Below are positions 27,713 through 37,046 of a DNA stretch of 64,000 nucleotides, one piece after another. Both the position numbers and the translations under genes were made by a program. Each line of letters opens with the position of its first letter. Position 1 is the first letter of the stretch. The DNA is from Halorubrum salsamenti (GTDB lineage: Archaea; Halobacteriota; Halobacteria; Halobacteriales; Haloferacaceae). Location of the stretch: positions 43,794 through 107,793 of the forward strand of contig NZ_VCNL01000007.1 of the NCBI RefSeq assembly GCF_007671685.1. The letters are read 5' to 3'. The notes below the pieces were generated by a model. It made no database searches. It was not told where the DNA came from and saw nothing but the letters and a program-made list of their open reading frames with translations.

Positions 27713-28835
27713 GCCGGAGCCCGAGGGCGTCGCCGCCGACGCGACCGACGACCCCCCGGCCGTCGAACTCGACGGCGTGACGAAGCGCTACGGCGACACC
27801 GCCGCCGTCGACGACGTGAGCCTCCGAGTGCGCGAGGGCGAGTTCTTCACGCTCGTCGGCCCCTCCGGCTGCGGAAAGACGACGACGCTCCGACTGATCG
27901 CGGGCTTCGAGGAGCCGACCGCCGGGACGGTCCGCTTCGGCGGCGAGTCGGTCGCGGGAGTTCCTCCGGAGGACCGCGACGTGGGCGTCGTCTTCCAGAA
28001 CTACGCGCTGTTCCCGCACATGACCGTCGGGGAGAACGTCGGCTACGGCCTCAACTTCGCCGACCCGCCGGAGGGCCTTTCGCGCGACGAGCGCGTCGCG
28101 GAACTGCTCGAACTGGTCGACCTCCCCGACGCCGCCGACCGCGACCCCGAGAGCCTCTCGGGCGGGCAACAGCAGCGCGTCGCGATGGCTCGCGCGCTCG
28201 CGCCCGGACCCGACCTCCTCTTGCTGGACGAGCCGATGAGCGCGCTCGACGCGCGGCTCCGCGAGCGCCTTCGGATGCAGGTCCGGCGCATCCAGTCGGA
28301 ACTCGGGATCACCACCGTTTACGTCACCCACGATCAGGAGGAGGCGCTCGCGATCTCCGACCGCGTCGCGGTGATGCGCGACGGGACGCCCGAGCAGATC
28401 GCGCCCCCGCGGACGGTGTACCGGGAGCCGTCGAGCCGGTTCGTCGCGGAGTTCGTCGGCGACAACAACGTCTTCGCGGGGCGATTGGTCGACGTGGAGG
28501 GCGACGGCGAGAGCGACGACGCCCCCCGAACAGCCGGCGTCGACGTCGGCGGCGAGACGCTTCGGGTCGCGGTCGGCGAAGCGAACGACACCGGCGTCGC
28601 GCCCGACGACCGCCTCACCTTCTGTGTCCGGCCCGAGTACCTGCGGATCGGCGAGGGGGAGAGCCGACTCGCGGCGACCGTCGAGAGCGCGGAGTTCCTC
28701 GGCGAGACGACCCGGGTGACCCTCGACTGGGGCGGGCGCGACCTCGTGGTCCGGACGCGCGATCCGCTCTCCGGCGAGGTCGTCGTCGGCTTCGACCCGG
28801 AGGACGCGCACGTGATCGGGATCGACGAGGAGTGA
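27702..28835 (+). CDS. thiQ: ThiQ-type ABC transporter ATP-binding protein
   Basis: The 377-residue ATPase energises the thiB-thiP importer. It has Walker A GPSGCGKTT (about residue 48), the Q-loop VVFQNYALFPHM, signature LSGGQQQR near 148, Walker B LLLLDEP near 169, and switch histidine VTHDQEEAL near 204. The C-terminal 140 residues form a TOBE-like domain (FCVRPEYLRIGEG, ESAEFLGETTRVTLDWGG), as in potABC/malK-type ATPases. This is longer than bacterial ThiQ. It overlaps the thiP 3' end by 11 nt. Confidence 0.88.
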   Translation: MGSEPEPEGVAADATDDPPAVELDGVTKRYGDTAAVDDVSLRVREGEFFTLVGPSGCGKTTTLRLIAGFEEPTAGTVRFGGESVAGVPPEDRDVGVVFQNYALFPHMTVGENVGYGLNFADPPEGLSRDERVAELLELVDLPDAADRDPESLSGGQQQRVAMARALAPGPDLLLLDEPMSALDARLRERLRMQVRRIQSELGITTVYVTHDQEEALAISDRVAVMRDGTPEQIAPPRTVYREPSSRFVAEFVGDNNVFAGRLVDVEGDGESDDAPRTAGVDVGGETLRVAVGEANDTGVAPDDRLTFCVRPEYLRIGEGESRLAATVESAEFLGETTRVTLDWGGRDLVVRTRDPLSGEVVVGFDPEDAHVIGIDEE

Positions 28836-28857
28836 GCGCGACGCTTTATAAATGAAC

Positions 28858-28965
28858 GAGGCGTGAGGCTGCGGTTGCAGTGCTGTGCGGGTGGGACTCA
28901 AAGGGCCGCCCTCCCGGCTGGGACATTGGAGGAGTTCACCGCAGAGTTATGGGAACGATTTATAA
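28858..28965 (+). repeat. Dispersed intergenic repeat, copy A (short form)
   Basis: This non-coding element shares three blocks, in the same order and spacing, with an element on the opposite strand at 51894-52082: GAGGCGTGAGGCTG, then GTGCTGTGCGGG plus TGGGACTCAAAGGG, then TTGGAGGAGTTCACCG (28926-28941). TTTATAA ends each copy (28959-28965 here). Copy A lacks the long hairpin arm found in copy B, having only GGGCCGCCCTCCCGGC in its place. A TTTATAAA precedes it at 28844. Confidence 0.75.
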
Positions 28966-29063
28966 GCGAGCGGCTGAGGCTTTGAAGACGAGCACCACCG
29001 ATACACGGTCACGACATCGATCGAGGGCGACACGCATTACCGCCCCGAGCCGCTACCTCGCGT

Positions 29064-29321
29064 ATGGCTTCGGAGTCCTGTTTCGTCTGCGAGCGGTCCG
29101 TCAGGATCGCCGGCGGGATCGGCGATCTGTGGAACTTCGCGTTCGAGTCGACGCAGGGGATGACGCTCGAACTGACGGACGGCGCCGAGTTCTTCCTCTG
29201 TTTCGAGTGCATGGAGGCGCTCCCGGACGACCACGAGCCCACCGCGGACGACGTCGGCGCCCTCCGCGAGCGCACCGACCCCGTCGAGGAGGACGGGAAC
29301 CACTTCTGGCACTGGAAGTAA
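29064..29321 (+). CDS. Small CxxC zinc-binding protein
   Basis: This 85-residue protein has SCFVCERSVRI (residues 5-15) and FLCFECMEAL (about 45-54), a pair of CxxC knuckles likely binding zinc. Between them are aromatic residues (IGDLWNFAFE), and the C-terminus is EDGNHFWHWK. It is preceded by the TTTATAA that ends repeat copy A, about 100 nt upstream. No specific function recognised. Confidence 0.7.
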   Translation: MASESCFVCERSVRIAGGIGDLWNFAFESTQGMTLELTDGAEFFLCFECMEALPDDHEPTADDVGALRERTDPVEEDGNHFWHWK

Positions 29322-29474
29322 GCAACCTCGCCGTGGGGTGCGATTCGATCGCGTCGTTTATCGCCCAGTACCGACAGGTGTCCGACACGTGATCGACTCA
29401 CAAGATCCCGTCGATCCCCTCTCCGCCGTGGTACCGCTCGGACGGAATCGGCCCGCCGGATCCCCCGTTCGCTA

Positions 29475-31673
29475 ATGGGCAAGCAACTGGAGCGCGACCT
29501 CGGGCTGCCCGCGGTGACGGCCATCAGCATCGGCGCGATGGTCGGTAGCGGGATCTTCATCCTCCCGGGGCTGGCGATGGAGATGGCCGGGCCGGCGGTC
29601 GTGTTCGCGTACTTCCTCGCGGGCGTGTTGGTGTTGCCGGCGGCGCTGAGCAAGTCGGAGATGGCGACGGCGATGCCCGAGGCCGGCGGGACGTACCTCT
29701 ACATCGAGCGCGCGATGGGGCCGCTGTTCGGGACCATCGCCGGCGTCGGGACGTGGTTCTCGTTGACGTTCAAGGGGGCGCTGGCGCTGGTCGGCGGCGC
29801 GCCGTACCTCGTGTTGCTGTTCGATCTGCCGGTGACCCCGGTCGCGTTGACGGTTGCGACCCTGCTGATCGTGTTGAACGTCGTCGGCGCGAAACAGACC
29901 GGACGGATGCAGATCGCCATCGTCGCGGTCATGCTGGCGGTGATGGTGTGGTTCATCGTCGTCGGCGCGCCGAGCGTCGAGGGCGCTCGGTTCGAGGGCT
30001 TCTTCGACGGCGGGATCGAGGGGATCCTCGGGGCGACCGGGTTCGTGTTCGTCTCGTACGCCGGCGTCACGAAGATCGCCAGCGTCGCCGAGGAGGTCGA
30101 GAACCCCGACCGGAATCTCCCGCTGGGGATCCTCGGGTCGCTCGTCATCACCGCCGGGATCTACGTCGCCATCGTGACCGTGATGGTCGGCGTCGCGGAC
30201 CGGGCGGCGCTCACGAACACCGAGACGCCGATGCAGGTCGCCGCCGCCAACGCGCTGCCCACGCTCGGCGTCGCCGCCGTCGTCGTCGCGGCGCTGCTCG
30301 CGCTGATCAGCACCGCCAACGCGGGCATCCTCTCGTCGTCGCGGTACCCGTTCGCGATGAGTCGCGACGGGCTCGCGCCCGACGTCTTCGAGACCGTCAG
30401 CGACCGGTTCGAGACGCCGGTCAACGCGATCACGATCACGGGTGGGGTGCTGCTCGTCCTGATCGCGTTCGTCCCCATCGACGACATCGCCAAGCTCGCC
30501 AGCGCGTTCAAGATCCTCGTCTTCATCCTGATCAACGTCGCGCTGATCGCCTTCCGACAGGGGTCGATCGAGGCGTACGACCCGAGCTTCAGGTCCCCGC
30601 TGTACCCCGTTCCACAGCTCGTCGGGATCGTCGGCGGGTTCGTGCTCCTCCGGTACATCGGGTTCGTCCCGCTGGTCGGCGCCGTCGTCATCACCCTCGG
30701 GTCGATGGCGTGGTACTACCTGTTCGTCTACCGCCGCGGCGGCGTCCCTCGAGAGGGCGCGATGACCGACGCCCTCCGCCGGAGCGTCGGCCGAGACGTG
30801 GTCGAACAGACCGAGGCGGAGGTGGACGCCGGCGGCGACGAGGTCCTCGTTGCGGTCACCGACCGGACCTCGCCCGCCGTCGAGCGCTCGCTGATCGATC
30901 TCGCCACCGACCTCGCGCGCACCCGAGAGGGCGGCGTCCGCGTCGCGCAGTTCGACGAGACCCCCGACCAGACGCCGCTCCCGCAGTCGGCGTCGACGCT
31001 CACCGAGGCCGACGAGGCGTTCGAGGCCCGGATGGCCGATCGCGCGACCGACTCGGAGATCCCGATCCGGTACGGCGAGGTCGTCAGCCACGACACCCGA
31101 CACGCCGTCGTCAACTACGCGGCGGAGGTCGGCGTCGACACCCTGCTCATCGAGCGCTCGACCGGGTCCGACACGCTGCTGGGCAGCGACGTCGGCTGGA
31201 TCGAGGACCACGCCCCCTGCGACGTGATCGAGGTCTCGAACCTGGACCGCGACGCCGTCGAGCGCGTCGGCGTAATCACCGACGAGGGGCCGTTCGACCC
31301 CGCGAAGGTCGCGATCGCGGACGCGCTCTCCACGGCGGTCGGCGCGACCGTCACGTTCTACCTCCCCGTCGGAGCGGACCCGGCCGAGAGCCGCCGAAAC
31401 ACCACCGACGACTACCTCTCCGAACTGGCGGGGCTGTGTGCGGCGCCGGTCGATGCCCGCGTCGTCGAGTCGGACACGGACGACGCGATCGACCTCGCGG
31501 CCCGCGACTCAGACGTGCTCGTGGTCAGCGGGGTCCAGCGCGATCTCACCGATCGGCTGTTCGACCGCGGCTCTGACCCGGTGACCGCCGGAACGGAACA
31601 CGGGACGCTAGTCGTCTACGGCGCGAGCCGGCCGGGGCGGCTCCGGCGGGCGGTCGAACGCTGGCTGTTCTGA
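29475..31673 (+). CDS. Fused APC permease-UspA transporter
   Basis: The 732-residue protein is an N-terminal amino acid permease of about 12 helices (VTAISIGAMVGSGIFILPGLAMEMAG at about 14-39, SKSEMATAMPEAGGTYLYIERAMGP near 58, STANAGILSSSRYPFAMSRDG near 278) with a C-terminal cytosolic part of about 280 residues. That part holds two UspA-like halves (LVAVTDRTSPAVERSLIDLATDLA, then ERVGVITDEGPFDPAKVAIADALS). The fusion places a nucleotide-binding sensor on the transporter, and echoes the separate but overlapping pair at 20444-22692. Start ATG at 29475. Confidence 0.88.
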   Translation: MGKQLERDLGLPAVTAISIGAMVGSGIFILPGLAMEMAGPAVVFAYFLAGVLVLPAALSKSEMATAMPEAGGTYLYIERAMGPLFGTIAGVGTWFSLTFKGALALVGGAPYLVLLFDLPVTPVALTVATLLIVLNVVGAKQTGRMQIAIVAVMLAVMVWFIVVGAPSVEGARFEGFFDGGIEGILGATGFVFVSYAGVTKIASVAEEVENPDRNLPLGILGSLVITAGIYVAIVTVMVGVADRAALTNTETPMQVAAANALPTLGVAAVVVAALLALISTANAGILSSSRYPFAMSRDGLAPDVFETVSDRFETPVNAITITGGVLLVLIAFVPIDDIAKLASAFKILVFILINVALIAFRQGSIEAYDPSFRSPLYPVPQLVGIVGGFVLLRYIGFVPLVGAVVITLGSMAWYYLFVYRRGGVPREGAMTDALRRSVGRDVVEQTEAEVDAGGDEVLVAVTDRTSPAVERSLIDLATDLARTREGGVRVAQFDETPDQTPLPQSASTLTEADEAFEARMADRATDSEIPIRYGEVVSHDTRHAVVNYAAEVGVDTLLIERSTGSDTLLGSDVGWIEDHAPCDVIEVSNLDRDAVERVGVITDEGPFDPAKVAIADALSTAVGATVTFYLPVGADPAESRRNTTDDYLSELAGLCAAPVDARVVESDTDDAIDLAARDSDVLVVSGVQRDLTDRLFDRGSDPVTAGTEHGTLVVYGASRPGRLRRAVERWLF

Positions 31674-31747
31674 CCGTCTCCGTCTTTTGAACGTATCATA
31701 AGGAACATACCCTCGCACGTCCCCGTAGCAACCATCAGGTGGATCCC

Positions 31748-32860
31748 GTGACGAAAAAACGCGAATACCGCGACGACTACGACGACAAGACGCTGTACAT
31801 CCCCGGCCCGACCGAGGTCCGCGACGACGTTATCGAGGCGATGACCGAGTCGACGTTCGGCCATCGGATGGACCGGATGACCGACCTGTACACGACCATC
31901 GTCGAGGACACGAAGGAGTTCCTCGGCACCGACAACGACGTGGTCATCCTCACCGCCTCCGGCACCGAGTTCTGGGAGGCGTCGACGCTCAACCTCGTCG
32001 ACGAGAACATCCTCGTGCCGACCTGCGGGAGCTTCAGCGAGCGCCACGCCAACGTCGCCGAGCGGCTCGGGAAGGACGTCGACCGACTGGAGTACGAGTG
32101 GGGCGAGGCCGTCAAGCCCGAGGACATCCGCGCCCACCTCGAATCGACCGACAAGCACTACGACGTGGTCGCGACCGTGATGAACGAGTCGTCGACCGGC
32201 GTCCGCAACCCCGTCGAGGAGATCGGCGACGTAATCAGTGAGTACCCGGACACCTACTTCGTCGTCGACGCCGTCTCCGCGCTCGGCGGCGACCGCGTCG
32301 ACATCGACGAACACGACATCGACGTGATCTTCGCGTCAACCCAGAAGGCGTTCGCGATGCCCCCGGGGCTCGCCGTCTGCGTCGTCAGCGACGACGCCTA
32401 CGACCGCGAGGTCGAGAAGGGGGACTCCTCGTGGTACGGCGGCTTCCGGCGCACCATCGACTACTACGACCGGAAGGGCCAGACCCACTCGACGCCCGCC
32501 ATTCCGATCATGTTGGCGTACCGCAAGCAGATGAAACACATGCTCGACGAGGGCCACCGCGCCCGCGACCGGCGCCACCGCGAGATGATGGAGTACGTCC
32601 ACGACTGGGCCGACGAGCACTTCGCGATGTTCCCCGAGGAGGGGTACGAGTCGCAGACGGTCGCCTGCATCGAGAACACGCGGGGGATCGACGTCGCCGC
32701 GACCATCGAGGACGTGAGCGAGGAGTACGACATGGCGTTCTCGAACGGCTACGGCTCGCGGCTCGGCGAGGAGACGTTCCGGATCGGCCACATGGGCGAG
32801 CACACCGTCGAGAGCGTCAAGGAACTGACCGACGCGATCGAAGACGTCGCCGACCTGTAG
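31748..32860 (+). CDS. Class V aminotransferase (serine-pyruvate/alanine-glyoxylate type)
   Basis: The 370-residue PLP enzyme begins MTKKREY ... LYIPGPTEVRDDV, the typical COG0075 N-terminus, with SGTEFWEAST for phosphate binding near 73 and VVDAVSALGGDRVDIDEH near 176. The PLP lysine sits in IFASTQKAFAMPPGLA near residue 200. Substrates of relatives include serine, alanine and glyoxylate; some archaeal members supply phosphoserine aminotransferase activity. Two in-frame GTG codons exist (31739, 31748); the second is preferred because the AGGTGG preceding it can act as SD. Confidence 0.85.
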   Translation: MTKKREYRDDYDDKTLYIPGPTEVRDDVIEAMTESTFGHRMDRMTDLYTTIVEDTKEFLGTDNDVVILTASGTEFWEASTLNLVDENILVPTCGSFSERHANVAERLGKDVDRLEYEWGEAVKPEDIRAHLESTDKHYDVVATVMNESSTGVRNPVEEIGDVISEYPDTYFVVDAVSALGGDRVDIDEHDIDVIFASTQKAFAMPPGLAVCVVSDDAYDREVEKGDSSWYGGFRRTIDYYDRKGQTHSTPAIPIMLAYRKQMKHMLDEGHRARDRRHREMMEYVHDWADEHFAMFPEEGYESQTVACIENTRGIDVAATIEDVSEEYDMAFSNGYGSRLGEETFRIGHMGEHTVESVKELTDAIEDVADL

Positions 32861-32880
32861 CGCGGGCGTCCAGTCTATCT

Positions 32881-33192
32881 TTATTCGCCCTGCCGCGGCT
32901 CGACCAGTTCGATCTGATACCGCCGCCCGCCCGCCGGCGTTTCCTCGACCGCGACGACGACGAACGACTCCTCTCCCACGTCGATCATGTCGCCCGTCGA
33001 CAGGAGGCCGTCGTCACCGGACTCGCCGCGTCGCCGCCGATTCTCCCGCTCGCGGCGGTCCGTGTCGCCGACGACCTCGGGTCCGGCGCTGATCGTGCCG
33101 CGTTCGGCCGCGATCACGCGGCTCCAGAACGCGTCCGAGGGCGGCCGCGGCCCCACGCGCTCGGCCAACTCGGCTCGCGTGAGTCGCTTCAT
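32881..33192 (-). CDS. Small haloarchaeal protein, unknown function
   Basis: This 103-residue protein has MKRLTRAELAERVGPRPPSDAFW with a basic middle (DRRERENRRRRGESGDDG) and a C-terminal beta-rich part (GDMIDVGEESFVVVAVEE). No motif or membrane segment is recognised. It starts 18 nt after the DUF424 stop, forming a probable operon with the DUF424 and TPR genes. Confidence 0.7.
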   Translation of the reverse strand: MKRLTRAELAERVGPRPPSDAFWSRVIAAERGTISAGPEVVGDTDRRERENRRRRGESGDDGLLSTGDMIDVGEESFVVVAVEETPAGGRRYQIELVEPRQGE

Positions 33193-33210
33193 CGTGTCAT
33201 CGCCGGTCGG

Positions 33211-33510
33211 TCACAGCCAGAGCAGTTGCGCGTGTCGGGTCTCCTCGAACTCCAAGACGGCGCTCTCGTCGACGAGTCCGGCCTCGACGGCGACGCCGAC
33301 GGCCTCGGTGCCGACGATGTTCGCGACCTGCGCGCGCCGGAGCCCCGCGACGACCTCCTCGGCGGTCGCCTCGACCGCGTCGTCGCCGCCGTAGAACTCC
33401 TCGCTGACGGTGATCGTCGCGCGCTCGTTGTCGTACGTCTCACCGAGGCAGTCGGCGTCGCAGACGGAGACGAGCCGCCCCTCGGCGGTCTCGCGCTCGC
33501 GGAGGAGCAT
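33211..33510 (-). CDS. DUF424 family protein
   Basis: The 99 residues match DUF424 (COG2412): LVSVCDADCLGETYDN, ITVSEEFYGGDDAVEAT, AQVANIVGTEAVGVAVEAGL and the C-terminal FEETRHAQLLWL. The family is restricted to archaea and is often encoded near translation or RNA genes, function unknown. The start abuts the TPR gene stop (33511), so the genes are translationally coupled. Confidence 0.85.
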   Translation of the reverse strand: MLLRERETAEGRLVSVCDADCLGETYDNERATITVSEEFYGGDDAVEATAEEVVAGLRRAQVANIVGTEAVGVAVEAGLVDESAVLEFEETRHAQLLWL

Positions 33511-34422
33511 TTAAAAGCCCTCTGGCCCCTCGCCCTGGAGCTCTCGCTCCGGCTCCTCGCGCGCGCCGCCCTGCCCGCCTCGGCCGCCGCGGCCGCCGCG
33601 ACCGCCGGCACCGGGCTGGCCGCCGGCTCCGGGTTGACCGCCCTGACGGCCCTGGCCGCCGGGACCGGGCGCCTGTCCGGTCTGCTCTTCGACCATCTTC
33701 TCTTCGGCCTCGCGGCGGATCTCCTCGGCGCGGTCGGCGACCTCCTCGGCCTGCTCGTGTTCGCCGGCCTCCTCTAACGCGCGGGCCTTCTCCTCTAACA
33801 CGCCCGCGCTCCGGTAGCCGAGCCGGATCGCGTTGTCGAAGCAGCTGACGGCGTCCTCGGCGAGCCCGCGCTCGACCAGCAGGAACCCGCGGTTGTACCA
33901 CGCTTCCGCGAAGCGCGGGTCGGTCTCGACGGCGCGCTCGGCGTGTTCGAGCGCCTGCTCGCTGCGACCCGACTCCCAGAGCGCGTACGCGAGGTTGGTC
34001 TCGGCGGTCGCGGCGTGCTCGGAGTCGTCGTCGATCCGCAGCGCCTCCTCGTAGGCCCCGATCGCCTGATCGAACTCCTCGAGTTCGGCGTGGGCCGCGC
34101 CCTTGTTCACCCACGCCTCCTGGGCCTCGAGCGAGTCCTCCTCGGCGAAGTGCGCGGCGCGCTCGAACGTCTCCGTCGCCTCCTCGTGGCGGTTGATCCC
34201 CATGTACGACAGCCCCACGTCGATCAGCCGCTCGACGTCGATGGCGTCGCTCTCGACGTTTCGGCGGTCGAGGATATCGGTGAGCACGCGGGAGTCGACG
34301 GGGTCGACCGTGTTCGGGTCGGCGTCGATCTCCTCGGGGTCGAGGGTGAACTCCTCGTAGTCGGCGTCGACGCCCTGCCCGGCGGAGAACTCGTGGCGGT
34401 CGTCGTCGCGTTCGTCGGTCAT
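33511..34422 (-). CDS. Tetratricopeptide repeat protein
   Basis: The 303-residue protein has an acidic N-terminus, then at least four TPR units between residues 65 and 205 (LIDVGLSYMGINRHEEATETFERA, WVNKGAAHAELEEFDQAIGAYEEAL, NLAYALWESGRSEQALEHAERAVE, AWYNRGFLLVERGLAEDAVSCFDNAI). The C-terminal 65 residues are a Gly/Gln-rich low-complexity tail with repeats of GQPGAGG and GRGG. It is a probable adaptor for a complex. Directly upstream of and coupled to the DUF424 gene. Confidence 0.88.
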   Translation of the reverse strand: MTDERDDDRHEFSAGQGVDADYEEFTLDPEEIDADPNTVDPVDSRVLTDILDRRNVESDAIDVERLIDVGLSYMGINRHEEATETFERAAHFAEEDSLEAQEAWVNKGAAHAELEEFDQAIGAYEEALRIDDDSEHAATAETNLAYALWESGRSEQALEHAERAVETDPRFAEAWYNRGFLLVERGLAEDAVSCFDNAIRLGYRSAGVLEEKARALEEAGEHEQAEEVADRAEEIRREAEEKMVEEQTGQAPGPGGQGRQGGQPGAGGQPGAGGRGGRGGRGGQGGAREEPERELQGEGPEGF

Positions 34423-34623
34423 ATACCCGGTTTAGCGGGTCACGACGCGTAAGGGTTGCGTCGGAGCGTCGCGGCGAGGGCGCGTACGCCGGTCGGATCG
34501 TCCGGCCCCATCCGACTCAGACGGGACCTCTTCACGGCCTCGACAACGCAGTCAACTCGCAGCCCCGGGCCGGTGTCATCAACTCGCAGTTCCGGGCCGG
34601 TGTCACCCCGCCCCTCTCCCCGG

Positions 34624-36423
34624 TTACTCCAGATCCAGCAGCGCCGCGACCTCGTCGAGGTACTCGTCGTAGATCCCGACGGCGGACTCGATCGGGTCGG
34701 GCGAGGCCATGTCTATCCCCGCGAGTTCGACGACGTCGAGGGGGTAGTCGGCGCCGCCGGCCTTCAGCATCTCGCGGTAGTCGGCGGCGGCCTCGTCGCC
34801 CTCCTCCAAGACGCGCTCGACGATCGCGGCCGCCGCGGAGATGCCGGTCGCGTACTGGTAGACGTAGAAGTTGTAGTAGAAGTGCGGAATCCGCTCCCAC
34901 TCGCGCTCGATGCCGCCGGTCAGCTCGGCGGGCGCGTAGTAGTCGCCCTTGAGGTCGGCGTATATCTCGTCGAACGCGTCGGGCGTGAGCGCGTCGTCCG
35001 CCTCGACGCGCTCGTGGATCCGCTGTTCGAACGCCGCGAACATCGTCTGGCGGAACAGGGTCGAGCGGAAGCGTTCGAGGTACTCGTCGAGCACGTGAGT
35101 GCGAAGCTCGGCGTCCTCGACCGTGTCGAGCAGGTGGTGGGTGAGCAGCGTCTCGTTGACGGTGGAGGCGATCTCGGCGACGAAGATCTCGTAGCTCGCG
35201 TCGTGCCACGGCTGGGCGTCGCCCGCGAGCTCGGAGTGCATCGAGTGACCGAGCTCGTGCGCCAGCGTGAACATCGAGGCGATGTCGTCCTGGTAGTTCA
35301 TCAGGATGAACGGCTGGGTGTCGTACGTGCCCGAGGAGAACGCGCCCGAGCGCTTCCCGCGGTTCTCGTACACGTCGACCCACCGCGAGTCGAGCCCCTC
35401 GGCCATCCGCTCCTGATACGCCTCGCCGAGCGGCGCGACCGCCTCGATCACCCACTCGCGGGCCTGCTCGTACTCAACGTCTGGCCCCTGATCGCCCGTC
35501 AGCGACATGTACAGGTCGTGGCTCTCCAGCCGGTCGACGCCGAGCGCCTCCGCCTTCAGATCCGCGTGTCGGTGGAGCACGTCGAGGTTGTCGTCGACGC
35601 TGTCGACGAGGGTGTCGTACACCTCGACCGGGACGTTCGAGCCGTCCAGCGCGGCCTGCCGCGCCGAGTCGTAGCCGCGGATCTCGGCGCTCGTCGCGTG
35701 CTCTCGGACGGCCTTTTCGAGAGACGTGCCGACCGTGTTGCGGACGCTCGCCCACTCGTCGTAGAACGTCTCGTGGACGCGCTCGCGGAACTCGCGGTCC
35801 GGGTTCTTCTGGAGCTTCGTGAAGTTCGCCTGCGTGATCTCCACCTCCTCGCCGTCGGGGTCCTCGACGACGCCGTAGGTCATGTCGGCGTTCGTCAGCA
35901 TCGAGTAGATCTCGCTCGGCGCGTCGGTGACCTCGGAGAGGTCGGCGAGCACCTCCTCGACCTCGGCGGAGCGCGTGTGTTCCTTCATCCGCAACACGTC
36001 GTCGAGGTAGTGCTCGTACTCGGCGAGGCCGGGCTCGGCGTCGATAAAGGACTCCACCTCCGCCTCGGTGAGCGACTGGAGCTCCGGTTCGAGGTAGGAG
36101 ACCGCGCTCGACGCCTCGGAGCCGAGCGAGGACGCCTTCGCGGACATCGCCTGATACTCCTGGTTCCGGGTGTCCTCGGCGCTCCGGAGCCGGGCGTACG
36201 TCGTCACCTGCTGGAGGTCACGGAAGATCTCCTCGCGCAGCTCCAGCAGTTCGAGGAGGGTCGCGGCGTCGTCGGCGACGCGCCCCTCGTACGCCGCCAG
36301 CTCTTCGATCCGGTCCGCGACCGCCTCGTAGGCGTCCTCCCACTCCTCGTCGTCGGCGTAGATGCTCTGGAGGTCCCACTTGTACGCCTCGTCGATCTCC
36401 GCTCGCTCGGGAACCGAACTCAT
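34624..36423 (-). CDS. pepF: Oligoendopeptidase F (M3B)
   Basis: This zinc oligopeptidase cleaves short peptides in the cytosol. The 599 residues carry the M3 zinc site HELGHSMHSEL near residue 389, followed by the third ligand region YEIFVAEIASTVNE near 420, and an N-terminal helical part typical of PepF (WDLQSIYADDEEW). The C-terminal HFYYNFYVYQYATGISAA motif is characteristic. Length and motif spacing match full-length family members. No operon partners. Confidence 0.93.
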   Translation of the reverse strand: MSSVPERAEIDEAYKWDLQSIYADDEEWEDAYEAVADRIEELAAYEGRVADDAATLLELLELREEIFRDLQQVTTYARLRSAEDTRNQEYQAMSAKASSLGSEASSAVSYLEPELQSLTEAEVESFIDAEPGLAEYEHYLDDVLRMKEHTRSAEVEEVLADLSEVTDAPSEIYSMLTNADMTYGVVEDPDGEEVEITQANFTKLQKNPDREFRERVHETFYDEWASVRNTVGTSLEKAVREHATSAEIRGYDSARQAALDGSNVPVEVYDTLVDSVDDNLDVLHRHADLKAEALGVDRLESHDLYMSLTGDQGPDVEYEQAREWVIEAVAPLGEAYQERMAEGLDSRWVDVYENRGKRSGAFSSGTYDTQPFILMNYQDDIASMFTLAHELGHSMHSELAGDAQPWHDASYEIFVAEIASTVNETLLTHHLLDTVEDAELRTHVLDEYLERFRSTLFRQTMFAAFEQRIHERVEADDALTPDAFDEIYADLKGDYYAPAELTGGIEREWERIPHFYYNFYVYQYATGISAAAAIVERVLEEGDEAAADYREMLKAGGADYPLDVVELAGIDMASPDPIESAVGIYDEYLDEVAALLDLE

Positions 36424-36491
36424 ACCACGGAGTTGGCCTCCGGGGCACTAAGGCTTGTCAAACGCGGAAGTCCGCGTGAGGCGCGGAGCCC

Positions 36492-36965
36492 TCACTCCCT
36501 CCCGGCCCACTCCGCGAGGTCGACGACGAGCACGAGCGCGTCCTCGCCGTCTCGGTAGTAGTTCGAGACGCGACGGATCGGATCGAACCCTTCGTCCGCG
36601 TACAGCGAGCGCGCGGCCGCGTTGCTCTCGCGGACCTCGAGCCGGACGACGGCGACGCCGACGGTGCGGAGCCGCGCGAGCGCGGATCGGAGCAGAGTCC
36701 GACCGATTCCCTCCTCGCGCGCTTCGGGGTGGACCGCGAGGTCCTTCACGTGGCCGATGTCGCGCCCGTGGTTCGGGGTGGCGTCCGCGACGACGTAGCC
36801 GACGACCGCCCCCTCCCGCTCCGCGACGAGGAACGCGGGCTCGTCGAGCAGCCGCTCGAAGGCGTCGTACGGCCACGGGTCCGAGAAGCAGGCGCGCTCG
36901 ATCCGCACCACTGCGAGCAGGTCGGCGCGCTCGACCGGCCGGACGGTCGCGTCGACGGGGGTCAC
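36492..36965 (-). CDS. RimI-type GNAT N-acetyltransferase
   Basis: The 157-residue GNAT protein has VRPVERADLLAVVRIERACFSDPWPYDAFE (the RimI/Ard1 opening), acetyl-CoA loop VHPEAREEGIGRTLL, VRLEVRESNAAARSLYADEGFD and VSNYYRDGEDALVLVV. It probably acetylates protein N-termini such as ribosomal or Ala/Ser-starting proteins. GTG at 36965 (VTPVDATVRP) is preferred; the upstream part of the frame (to 37040) has no similarity. Confidence 0.85.
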   Translation of the reverse strand: MTPVDATVRPVERADLLAVVRIERACFSDPWPYDAFERLLDEPAFLVAEREGAVVGYVVADATPNHGRDIGHVKDLAVHPEAREEGIGRTLLRSALARLRTVGVAVVRLEVRESNAAARSLYADEGFDPIRRVSNYYRDGEDALVLVVDLAEWAGRE

Positions 36966-37046
36966 GGGCCGGATTAGCAGGCGGGAGAAATAAACGCGAC
37001 GGGACGGCGCGGCGCCCCTGACGTTACGTCGCCGCGCCAACCCCGG

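Noticed and set aside
29753..31576. 607-codon Arg-rich frame inside the permease-UspA gene
   Set aside because: Out-of-frame shadow of the real 732-residue gene.
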